Part shown: positions 53,774-61,625 of the stretch, in pieces | Layout of the letters: the number at the start of each line of letters is the position of its first letter | How positions within the stretch are numbered: position 1 is the stretch's first letter | Assembly (NCBI GenBank): GCA_034679345.1 | Contig: JAXDAY010000009.1 | Span: 222,544 to 286,543 of the forward strand | DNA: 64,000 nucleotides | Direction: 5' to 3' | Source: JAXDAY01 sp034679345 | GTDB lineage: Bacteria > Eisenbacteria > RBG-16-71-46 > CAIMUX01 > VGJL01 | Translations under genes and position numbers: made by a program | The notes under the pieces: generated by a model | The model's database searches: none | What the model saw: the letters and a program-made list of their open reading frames with translations, nothing else | Told to the model about the DNA's origin: nothing

Positions 53774-54628
53774 GTGACCCGCGTGCGAATCGGCTCGAGT
53801 CACTTCGTCATCCCGGACGATCAGTGGGAACATTGGGTCCGCCGCGGGTTGATCCCGCCCGAGGCCTGGATCCGATCCCCCATGTGGACTCAGGGCGCAT
53901 GGCGCAGGGCCGACTCGTTGGAGGTCTACCATCTCTTCGTTCCCTCCCGGCCGACGGCTCCACCTCCGCCCGCTCCCGGACTCGGCGAGACGATCTTCCC
54001 GCGCCGGGGACTCTCGCTGACCGAGGCGCTTGTTCTCGCCAACGTGCTCGTCACGGCCCTGCTCTTCCTCGTCTGGAGGGAGGACTACTCCCAAAGTCTC
54101 TGGGCGTTCTCGCGCCGCCTCCGGGCCTTCGTCGGGGACGGCAGGGGCTTCCCCGCCGTGCTGATCCCGGTCTTCCTCCACGCGAACCCGAAGCACATCT
54201 TCTTCAACATGGTGGCATTGGCCGCCTCGGGCGCCGTGGTCGAATACTTCTACGGCCGCGCGAAGATGCTCTTGGGATACCTCCTCTGCGGCCTCGGCGG
54301 CGCCGCGCTCTCCCTCGCGCTGCGCGACAAGCCTGTCCTCTCCGTGGGCGCATCCGGCGCGATCTTCGGGCTCTATGGCATCGCGCTCTTCTTCCTGTTG
54401 CGCCATGTGCGGCTCTTCGGGAGGCGACAGAGGTGGAAGACAGTGCGCGTCTACCTGCCGATCGTCGTGCTCGCTCTGATCCCGGCGATCTTCGGAGGGG
54501 ACTTCTACACGCACCTGGGAGGTTTCCTCACGGGATGCCTGGTCGGTCTCCTGATGCCTCCGGGCAACCGCCTGGTCTTCATGACCGACCCGCCGCCCCC
54601 CGTGGAGACGACGGAGGCGTCTGCGTGA
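53774..54628 (+). CDS. rhomboid-family intramembrane serine protease
   Basis: A 284-residue protein. The first 70 residues are soluble (a small GYF/DUF4339-like segment, WVRRGLIPPEAWIRSPMWTQG). Residues 80-270 form a rhomboid core with about six membrane helices, catalytic Ser194 in GASGAIFG and His247 in THLGG. The upstream HANPKHIFFNM motif is also typical. It cleaves membrane-anchored substrates within the bilayer. The start is GTG. Its stop overlaps the Nudix gene (GTGA), so the two are coupled. Confidence 0.87.
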   Translation: MTRVRIGSSHFVIPDDQWEHWVRRGLIPPEAWIRSPMWTQGAWRRADSLEVYHLFVPSRPTAPPPPAPGLGETIFPRRGLSLTEALVLANVLVTALLFLVWREDYSQSLWAFSRRLRAFVGDGRGFPAVLIPVFLHANPKHIFFNMVALAASGAVVEYFYGRAKMLLGYLLCGLGGAALSLALRDKPVLSVGASGAIFGLYGIALFFLLRHVRLFGRRQRWKTVRVYLPIVVLALIPAIFGGDFYTHLGGFLTGCLVGLLMPPGNRLVFMTDPPPPVETTEASA

Positions 54629-55146
54629 CGCGGCCCGTCTCGACCGAGCGGAGCTACTTCCGCTTCTGCCCCCGCTGCGCCGCGCAGCTCGAGCGACGCC
54701 TCCTCGATGGCCGGATCCGCCCGGTCTGTCCGACGTGCGGCTGGATCCAGTACCGCAACCCTGTGGTCGGAGTGGCCGCGATCATCCTCGACGGCGGGCG
54801 GGTCCTCCTGGGCCGGCGCGCGGCAGGCTCCAGCTTCCCCGGCCTCTGGTGCCTGCCCTGCGGCTATGTCGAGTACGACGAGGAGCTTCGGGAGGCGCTA
54901 ACCCGCGAGGTCGCGGAGGAGACCGGGCTCGTGGTGGAAATCGGGGAGGTCTTCGCGGTCCACTCGAACTTCCACCTTCCGGACTCGCAGAGTGTCGGAA
55001 TCTGGTTCCGCGCGCGACCGGTCGGCGGCGAGCTGCGGCCCGGCGACGATGTGGATGAGCTGCGCTTCGTCGAGCCGGGGAATCCCGGGCTGCCTCTCGC
55101 ATTCCCGACCGACGCGCTCGTGCTCGAAACCCTCGCCGCCCGATGA
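54625..55146 (+). CDS. Nudix hydrolase with zinc ribbon
   Basis: A 173-residue pyrophosphatase-type enzyme. The N-terminal zinc ribbon has CPRC and CPTC pairs (about 15-40). The Nudix box reads GYVEYDEELREALTREVAEE followed by TGL, matching Gx5Ex7REUxEExGU. This is the layout of NudC-like or ADP-ribose hydrolases acting on NDP-linked compounds; the exact substrate is unknown. It starts within the rhomboid stop codon. GTG start. Confidence 0.9.
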   Translation: MTRPVSTERSYFRFCPRCAAQLERRLLDGRIRPVCPTCGWIQYRNPVVGVAAIILDGGRVLLGRRAAGSSFPGLWCLPCGYVEYDEELREALTREVAEETGLVVEIGEVFAVHSNFHLPDSQSVGIWFRARPVGGELRPGDDVDELRFVEPGNPGLPLAFPTDALVLETLAAR

Positions 55147-55208
55147 AGTCCGCGCGATGACCGACCCGGAGAGAACGATCCGCACTCCCGGGACCGAACA
55201 AGATCCGC

Positions 55209-55214
55209 TATAAT
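55209..55214 (+). promoter_or_regulatory. TATAAT -10 element upstream of the subtilase
   Basis: A perfect TATAAT lies 61 bases before the subtilase start in otherwise GC-rich sequence. No good -35 is present at 16-18 bases (the region reads GGGACC-like), so the promoter may be activator-dependent or weak. Confidence 0.4.
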
Positions 55215-55274
55215 GCATGGCGTTCGGTCGCTTGCATGAGTCCACCAGGTCCGCATCCCTAGGAGGCCCCTCCC

Positions 55275-57038
55275 ATGAGAACGCGGTTTCTACTAGCCGT
55301 CCTGGCCGTGGCCCTCGCCCCCGCGTGGGCATTCGCGCTCGACACATCGACCAGGCCGATCAGCTCGTTTCACACCTGGACAGAGGCCGATCTCGAGCGA
55401 TTCGACCCGTCCTGGCTCCAGGTGAAGTTCGTCGAGGGAAGCAACGTCCTCTTCAACGGGGCGAACTTCGTCGACGATTCGGGGCTCGACATGTCCCGCG
55501 TCCAGGAGACCCTGAACCGGGCCGCGATCGCAGAGGTGCGTTCCACCATCCGGCGTGATCGCCCCACCCTGCGGGCCTGGAAGGCGCTCGGCGAGCAACG
55601 CTCCGGCGTCGTCGGTCCCGACCTCTCGCTCTGGTACGACGTGCGAGTGGAGGGCGGCCGGGCCGGCGTCGCCCGGCTCGTCAACGAGCTGAACGCCCTT
55701 CCCCAGGTCGAGATCGCCCACCCGGTGCCGATCCCCGAGCCGGCGGTGATCATGGGGCCGAACGAGGCGGCTCTCGCGCCGATCGACGAGGCGCTCTTGC
55801 CGACGCCCGATTTCTCGCCGCAGCAGACCTATCTCTACGAGCCGCCGATCGGGCTGAACGCCCCCGCGGCCTGGGCGATCCCTGGCGGCCTCGGCGACGG
55901 CATGAAGTTCATCGACGTCGAGCTCTGCTGGACCGAGAACCACGAGGATTTCGACGAGACCGCGAACTTCTACATCGGCGGGGCGGGGCAGGACCCGTCC
56001 TATGAGACCCACGGCACGGCGGTCCTCGGCGAGGTGATCGGCCAGCACAATGGCTTTGGCGTGATGGGATTCGCTCCGAACGTCGACTGGGGCGTGGTCG
56101 CCGTGACGGTCGCCGAGTGGCCCACGGTCCCCCACTACTTCCAGGAGGCGATCGACCATCTCGGCCCGGGCGATGTCTGGCTGATCGAGCTCCAGATGTA
56201 TCCCGCCGGAAAGGACGCCACGCCGATGGAGTGGTTGCAGGTGAACTACGACGTGATCTGGACCGGCTGCTGGTCGCTCGGAATCAACTGTATCGAAGCA
56301 GGCGCCAACGGCACGCAGAACCTCGACGATCCGTCCTGGGGCGGCGTCTTCAACCGCTTCATACGAGACTCGGGCGCCACGATGGTCGCCGCGGGCACCC
56401 CGAGCGGCCTGGTGGCGGAGTGGTTCACGAACTGGGGAAGCCGGATGGACGTCCACGCCTGGGGTTCGTCGATCGTGACGACCGGCTACGGCGATCTCTA
56501 CGGGAACACCCTCCAGAACCGTTACACCTCGCAGTTCGGAGGCACCTCGGGCGCCTCGCCCATGGTGACCGGCTCCGCGCTGGCTCTCGAGGGGATCGCC
56601 CTGGCGAACGTGGGGCGCGTCCTCACGCCACTCGAGGTCCGCACGATCCTCCACGACACAGGCACACCGTACAGCGGAGCGAAGTACATCGGCCCGCGGC
56701 CGAACCTGGAACCCGCCGCGGCCCGCGTGCTCTCGATCGCCGACGCGCCGGAGTCGGCCCTCGATCCCGCATGGACGACCCTCGTCTACCCGAACCCATT
56801 CCGCTCGAATGCGGAGATTCGCCTGTCGCTGCCGCAATCGGGTGACGCGAGCCTCGAGATCTTCGACGCGACGGGCCGCAAGGTGCGCACCCTCTTCGAA
56901 GGCGCCGCGCCTTCGACGCCGGTCCTGCGATGGGACGGTCGGGACGACGCCGGCCGAGACGTTGGGAGCGGCGTGTACTTCTATCGAGTCTCGAGCGCGA
57001 CAGGCAGCCACGGCGGCCGCATCGACAAGATCAGATAA
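55275..57038 (+). CDS. secreted subtilisin-like serine protease with FlgD/Ig-like tail
   Basis: A 587-residue exported protein of S8/S53 subtilase type. Signal peptide about 1-21. The catalytic triad is plausible as Asp214 (KFIDVE), His246 (THGTAV) and Ser425 (GTSGASP). An Asn-type oxyanion site may lie in the EAGAN segment (342-345). The last 85 residues form the FlgD/Ig-like tail (YPNPFRSNAEIRLSL; FDATGRKVRTLF; GSGVYFYRVSS) shared with the proteins at 39802 and 61626. GAGG-type ribosome site precedes ATG. A perfect TATAAT lies upstream and a hairpin downstream. Confidence 0.82.
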   Translation: MRTRFLLAVLAVALAPAWAFALDTSTRPISSFHTWTEADLERFDPSWLQVKFVEGSNVLFNGANFVDDSGLDMSRVQETLNRAAIAEVRSTIRRDRPTLRAWKALGEQRSGVVGPDLSLWYDVRVEGGRAGVARLVNELNALPQVEIAHPVPIPEPAVIMGPNEAALAPIDEALLPTPDFSPQQTYLYEPPIGLNAPAAWAIPGGLGDGMKFIDVELCWTENHEDFDETANFYIGGAGQDPSYETHGTAVLGEVIGQHNGFGVMGFAPNVDWGVVAVTVAEWPTVPHYFQEAIDHLGPGDVWLIELQMYPAGKDATPMEWLQVNYDVIWTGCWSLGINCIEAGANGTQNLDDPSWGGVFNRFIRDSGATMVAAGTPSGLVAEWFTNWGSRMDVHAWGSSIVTTGYGDLYGNTLQNRYTSQFGGTSGASPMVTGSALALEGIALANVGRVLTPLEVRTILHDTGTPYSGAKYIGPRPNLEPAAARVLSIADAPESALDPAWTTLVYPNPFRSNAEIRLSLPQSGDASLEIFDATGRKVRTLFEGAAPSTPVLRWDGRDDAGRDVGSGVYFYRVSSATGSHGGRIDKIR

Positions 57039-57060
57039 CTGATGATGTGAGTTAGCTTTA

Positions 57061-57093
57061 CGAGACCCCGGGAGATGGTTCGCCGGGGTCTCG
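57061..57093 (+). terminator. hairpin after the subtilase gene
   Basis: CGAGACCCCGG (57061-57071) pairs perfectly with CCGGGGTCTCG (57083-57093) around an 11-base loop, 22 bases after the stop codon. No T-run follows. Confidence 0.6.
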
Positions 57094-57251
57094 CGCGCTT
57101 CGGGCATGACGGGCTCCGCCGAGCGGCGCGGCGATGATGCGGCGCCGGCGGCGATGCCCCCGCAACTGGACACTCCGCCTTCGGCCGGATACCTTTAGCG
57201 ACGTTTGCCGGTGGGGAGCGCGCGCCGCTGCGGAAGGAGGACCCCGGCTTC

Positions 57252-58580
57252 ATGACACGGAATCCCCTCATCACGAGATCCCGCAAGGGAGACCATATCC
57301 GCCGCGTCGGCATCGTCTTCGCCGGAGGGCCCGCCCCGGCCGCGAACGCGGTCATCAGCGCCGCGGCCGTGAGCTTCCTCGACGATCACCGCCAGGTCGT
57401 CGGGTTCATGCACGGCTACGAGAATCTCCAGCACTACCACCAGGTGACCCACCGCCTTGTCCGCGACGAGCACTATCGCGAACTGACCAGCAAGGAAGTC
57501 ACGGGCAGCCGCAATTCGCAGGGAATTCTGATCGGCACCTCCCGGGCCAACCCGGGCAAGGGGATCACGTGTCCGGCCGATCTCGACAACCCCGAGAAGA
57601 CGGTCAAGCTGCGCAACGTCTACTCCGCGCTGCTCGATCTGGGAATCGACGCTTTGATCTCGATCGGGGGCGACGACACGCTGAAGACCGCGAACTTCCT
57701 CTACGAGTACCAGAAACGGCTCCCGGAGGGCGCCAAGAAGATCCAGATCGTCCATCTGCCGAAGACGATCGACAACGACTACCAGGGGATCGATTTCACC
57801 TTCGGCTACTTCACGGCGGTCGACTTTCTCGCCAAAGAGGTCAAGAACCTCCGCGCGGACGCCGAGGCGGGCCGCGTCTACTATATCGCCGAGTGCATGG
57901 GACGCAAGGCGGGGTGGCTTTCCTACGGCGTGGGAATCGCGGGCGAGGCGAACATGGTCCTCTCGGTCGAGGACGTGGACGAGGAGATGACCTTCGAGGA
58001 CGACGTCGTCGATCCGGAGACGGGCAAGACTCGCAAGGAGCGTCGCCTGCGCGTCGAGTCGTTGATCGACCAGATCGTGAATCTCATCCTCATTCGCGAG
58101 AAGCGCGAGCACAAGTACTTCGGTACGATCGTCCTCGCCGAGGGTCTTGCGGAACTGTTCCCCGAAAAATACATCCGCAACATTCCGAAGGACGAGCACG
58201 GAAACATCTCGATCGGCCGGATCGACATCGGCAAAGAGATGGCGCGGCTCGTCTCGGATGAGTACCGGCGGCGCACCGGCAAGGAGAAGAAGGTGATCGG
58301 GATCCAGATCGGCTACGAGTCGCGCTGCGCCCCGCCCCACGCCTTCGATGTGATGCTCGGAAGCCAGCTGGGCATCGGCGCCTATCGCGCGCTGGTCGAG
58401 GAGAATCTCGACGGCCATATGGTGAGCACGAGCGGTCAGCTCGACCTTACCTATGTGCCATTCGATAGATTGGTCAACCAGCAGACGATGAAGACCGAGG
58501 TGCGGTTCATCCGGCCCGGGTCCGACTTCCACCTCCTCGCCCGATTCCTCGAGAGCAAGACGGAGGTGCGGGAGGACTGA
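57252..58580 (+). CDS. pfp: diphosphate-dependent 6-phosphofructokinase
   Basis: A 442-residue phosphofructokinase. The nucleotide-site glycine region is GGPAPAANAVI. The GGDDT motif (in place of GGDGS) and PKTIDND mark the PPi-dependent group, which phosphorylates fructose-6-phosphate reversibly with pyrophosphate. MGRKAGWLSYGVG and GYESRCAPPHAFD bind the sugar phosphate. Length is close to the usual long-PFP type. It is followed closely by the hemerythrin and Crp/Fnr genes, so the three may be co-transcribed. A PPi enzyme suits an energy-limited lifestyle (inference). Confidence 0.9.
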   Translation: MTRNPLITRSRKGDHIRRVGIVFAGGPAPAANAVISAAAVSFLDDHRQVVGFMHGYENLQHYHQVTHRLVRDEHYRELTSKEVTGSRNSQGILIGTSRANPGKGITCPADLDNPEKTVKLRNVYSALLDLGIDALISIGGDDTLKTANFLYEYQKRLPEGAKKIQIVHLPKTIDNDYQGIDFTFGYFTAVDFLAKEVKNLRADAEAGRVYYIAECMGRKAGWLSYGVGIAGEANMVLSVEDVDEEMTFEDDVVDPETGKTRKERRLRVESLIDQIVNLILIREKREHKYFGTIVLAEGLAELFPEKYIRNIPKDEHGNISIGRIDIGKEMARLVSDEYRRRTGKEKKVIGIQIGYESRCAPPHAFDVMLGSQLGIGAYRALVEENLDGHMVSTSGQLDLTYVPFDRLVNQQTMKTEVRFIRPGSDFHLLARFLESKTEVRED

Positions 58581-58621
58581 CGGCGCGATCGGCGACCCGC
58601 CGATCGAGACGGGAGAATGCG

Positions 58622-59125
58622 ATGCCTGATCTCCCCTGGCCCCCTTCCCCATCGGCCCTGCGCTCCCCGCCGGCCGGGGAGCGTGACGCGCGCGGACCGA
58701 TGGCGACGATGCGACGAGAACATCGCGAGCTGGCCGCCATCATGGGAGCGATCGCGGATCTGATCGATTCGACGCCGTCGGGAGAGCCGGCGGCGCTGTG
58801 GCGCGAACGGCTCTTGGCCGAGACGGCGTCGCTCGGCACACGGCTCGAGGACCATCGGGACATGGAGGAGTCGCTGGCGTTCCCGCTGCTCCTCGAATCC
58901 GAGCCCGCGATCTCCCCGATCCTCGACGAGCTCGGCGACGATCATCTGGCGATCTTCGATGAGTGGCGGCGCGTGAGCGCGGCAATCTCCTGGGCGGATC
59001 AGGGAGCGGTCCCCGCGTTCCCGCCCGATGCGCTCCGGAGCCTGCGCGCGTTCATCGAGCACCTCTGGGGGCACACTCTGGGGGAGGAGAAGCTCCTCGA
59101 TCGCGTTCTCGGGCCTGTCCGCTGA
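58622..59125 (+). CDS. hemerythrin HHE-domain protein
   Basis: A 167-residue helical protein. The di-iron ligands fit REHRELAAIM, EDHRDMEESLAF, DDHLAIFDEW and FIEHLWGHTLGEE, the HHE-type repeats of bacterial hemerythrins. These bind or sense oxygen or NO and can aid iron-sulfur repair. It lies 41 bases after the phosphofructokinase gene and 27 before the Crp/Fnr regulator. This suggests an oxygen- or NO-linked control unit (inference). Confidence 0.83.
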   Translation: MPDLPWPPSPSALRSPPAGERDARGPMATMRREHRELAAIMGAIADLIDSTPSGEPAALWRERLLAETASLGTRLEDHRDMEESLAFPLLLESEPAISPILDELGDDHLAIFDEWRRVSAAISWADQGAVPAFPPDALRSLRAFIEHLWGHTLGEEKLLDRVLGPVR

Positions 59126-59152
59126 CGCTGAGGAAGAGAGGACGCGCGCACG

Positions 59153-59848
59153 ATGACCAAGGCTTCGAATCCCGGGTTCACGCCCCAAACGCTCCTCAAG
59201 CGCGTGCCCTTCTTCAAGGGTCTCGATGCCTCATCCATTCAGGATCTTGCCGCGGCGTGCCTGTCGGTGAGTTTCGAGAAGGGAGATGAGGTCTTCGCTG
59301 AAGGCGACGAGGCCCGCGGGATGTTCCTCGTCGTCTCCGGGAGCGTGAAGGTCTATCGGGCCTCCCTCTCGGGGCGCGAACAGATCCTGGCGATCGAGCC
59401 GCCGGGGGCGGTGATCGCTGAGCTGCCCTTGCTCGACGGCGAACCCTACCCGGCCTCCTGCGCCGCGCTGGAGGAGTGCGAGCTCCTGCTCCTTCCGATC
59501 GCGGCCTTCGAGGAGATCCTCCGCCGCCGGCCGGAAGTCGCCCTCGGCGCGCTTCGCGTCATCGGGGGCCGGCTGCGGCAACTCGTCATGCTCGTCGAGG
59601 AGCTCTCGCTCCTGGAGGTGCCCCAGCGGCTCGCGAAGTATCTGCTCACGATCTCCGAGCGGCGCGGCGACACGTTCACGCTCCCGCTCTCGAATCAGGA
59701 GATCGCCAACAGGCTCGGCACCGTTCGCGAGATCGTATCCCGCAATCTCCACCGCCTGGAACAGCAGGGAGCGATCCGCATCGAGGGGCGTCGCATCACG
59801 GTCCTCGACCCGCAGCGGCTGCAGGAGCTCGTCGAAGAGGGACGCTAG
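59153..59848 (+). CDS. Crp/Fnr-family transcriptional regulator
   Basis: A 231-residue regulator: N-terminal cyclic-nucleotide-binding-like domain (FFKGLDASSIQDLAAAC; FAEGDEARGMFLVVSGSVKVYR), a long dimer helix and a C-terminal winged HTH (LSNQEIANRLGTVREIVSRNLHRLEQQGAI). It lacks the Cys set of Fnr for an N-terminal [4Fe-4S] cluster. It therefore reads as a Crp/Dnr-like type whose signal could be nucleotide, heme-bound NO or redox. It follows the hemerythrin gene and ends by overlapping the convergent methyltransferase stop. Confidence 0.88.
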   Translation: MTKASNPGFTPQTLLKRVPFFKGLDASSIQDLAAACLSVSFEKGDEVFAEGDEARGMFLVVSGSVKVYRASLSGREQILAIEPPGAVIAELPLLDGEPYPASCAALEECELLLLPIAAFEEILRRRPEVALGALRVIGGRLRQLVMLVEELSLLEVPQRLAKYLLTISERRGDTFTLPLSNQEIANRLGTVREIVSRNLHRLEQQGAIRIEGRRITVLDPQRLQELVEEGR

Positions 59849-61512
59849 CGGGCTCTCGGCAGCTTCGATCGCCAGGACGCGAGAATCGCCTCGGCGGAGG
59901 CCGCGTCGAATCCGGCAAGCCCGAGGATCGAGCGTTGCAGTCGATCGTCCTGCGGCGTCCCGCTCCGCGGTTCCTCGGGCGTGATCTCGAGCAGCTCCTC
60001 CAGAGCGGCCGGCTCGAGAAACGGCAGCTCCTCGAGATCGCGCTTGAGCAGGTTGAGCCCGCCGCCGGCAAGGCCCGCGGGGCCCGCGCGCGCGCGATGG
60101 AGCTCCGTGAGCCAGGCGCTGTTCAAGAGGATCGCCGCCGCGCGCAGGCGCGCGCATGACCGCGCGCTTCGATCATTCGGGAGAATCATGAGAGTCCCCA
60201 CGGATCCTGCATAGGCGCCCTCCGAGTCGAGCCGCGCCTTGAAGACGCGCGAGAGCCCGGCCACGATCACCTTGGGTGAATCGAAGTGGCGCTTGCGGGT
60301 GGGGAGAATCGCGCCGGTCTCTCTCGGCAGGATCGGTCGCAGCAGGTCGCGGCCGAGGACGCGGGAGCGCCGCCGTCCCCAGAGATCTCCATAGCGCGTG
60401 AGACTCCCGGCAGTCAGGAGCCGCCATCCCTGGGCATCGCCATCCTGCAGATCCGTCGCCGCCTCGTAAGCTTCGGCCACCGTCATCGACGCGCGGATCT
60501 CGAATGAGTCCCCGAGGCGCGGCAACGGCCGCGACGGATCGGCCAACCCCCCGAGCGGATCGAGGAGGGCGCCCCAGCTCGACAGTCGCAGGCGGGATCG
60601 CGGGACTGCGCGGAGAGCGCGCCCAGCGAGATCGACGACCGCGACATCCTGCAGGCCGTCGGCGGCCGCCCCGATCCAGCCGGCCATCGGCAAACCGACG
60701 TCCGGGATCAGGTCCGTCTCTTCGAGCGAGACGAGGCGCTCGAGGGGCGCGTGCCGATCCAGCCATTCGCGCAAACGCGTGGCGTAGCGCGCGGAGAGAA
60801 GCGCGCGCGGAAGAATCCACGCGTATCGACCGGCGGGCGTCAGCGACTCGGCGCCTAGGAGCACGAAGGGCACGCATCGATCGAACGGTCCGCGCAAGAG
60901 GCCGGGGAAGCGATCCTGGAGACGCTGTGACTCCCCGCCGCTTCTTCCCGTGCGGGCTTCGATCGCATTGCCGAACGGCGGATTGCCACAGACGAGATCG
61001 AATCCACCCGGCCGCACGGCCCGCCAGTCGGTCGCGGTCGAATCCGCATGCAGGATTCGTCCTGCGATCGACTCCTCATCCTCTCCCGCCAGCCAGAGAG
61101 CGGCTCGAGTCAGCAGGACGGCGACCGGATCGATGTCGGCGCCATGGAGCGCGACGCCCGCTCCGAAGACCTTCCGCGCTTGGACAAGGAAGACCCCGGC
61201 GCCCACTGCGGGATCGAGGATCGATCGTGGATGGAAAGGGGTGGTCCGGTCGAGCAGGGCGCGAGCGACCTCCGAAGGAGTGAGGTAGATCCCCGCCGAT
61301 CGGCGCGACGGATGGCGGGCGATCCATGCGGCGGCCAGCGAGTCGAGATCGATCGCTTCCGTCCCCTCGTCACAAGACTCCGCCAATGGGACCGGCAAGC
61401 CCTCATGCAGAAGACGGCTGGGAATCGGCCGGCCCGACTCGCCGCAGATGCGCGAAGCCTCCCGCCGGATCCAGGCGAGGCGGCCCATCGATGAATCGTT
61501 CATCGAGCGCAT
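59845..61512 (-). CDS. N6-adenine DNA methyltransferase, solitary
   Basis: A protein of about 555 residues with SAM motif I DPAVGAGVFLVQA and motif IV NPPFGNA, the Asn-Pro-Pro-Phe of adenine-N6 methyltransferases. The N-terminal segment AGIYLTPSEVARALLD is common to Eco57I/TaqI-type enzymes. The C-terminal half looks like a target-recognition region of the TaqI-like type (LLRPILPRETGAILPTRKRHF; LNSAWLTELHRARAG). No restriction endonuclease gene is next to it, so it is an orphan or a type IIG remnant. ATG at 61512 or 61503 are both possible; neither has a clear ribosome site. Confidence 0.8.
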   Translation of the reverse strand: MRSMNDSSMGRLAWIRREASRICGESGRPIPSRLLHEGLPVPLAESCDEGTEAIDLDSLAAAWIARHPSRRSAGIYLTPSEVARALLDRTTPFHPRSILDPAVGAGVFLVQARKVFGAGVALHGADIDPVAVLLTRAALWLAGEDEESIAGRILHADSTATDWRAVRPGGFDLVCGNPPFGNAIEARTGRSGGESQRLQDRFPGLLRGPFDRCVPFVLLGAESLTPAGRYAWILPRALLSARYATRLREWLDRHAPLERLVSLEETDLIPDVGLPMAGWIGAAADGLQDVAVVDLAGRALRAVPRSRLRLSSWGALLDPLGGLADPSRPLPRLGDSFEIRASMTVAEAYEAATDLQDGDAQGWRLLTAGSLTRYGDLWGRRRSRVLGRDLLRPILPRETGAILPTRKRHFDSPKVIVAGLSRVFKARLDSEGAYAGSVGTLMILPNDRSARSCARLRAAAILLNSAWLTELHRARAGPAGLAGGGLNLLKRDLEELPFLEPAALEELLEITPEEPRSGTPQDDRLQRSILGLAGFDAASAEAILASWRSKLPRAR

Positions 61513-61625
61513 TCTACGCGCCCACGTCGCAGAGGGAAGGCCCGGGGGTCGAGCGCCCTCCAGGACGCGGACCACCCGGGCCATCGGGCCGGCCTCGTTG
61601 CGGGAGTGAGGCCGGGCGCAACGCG

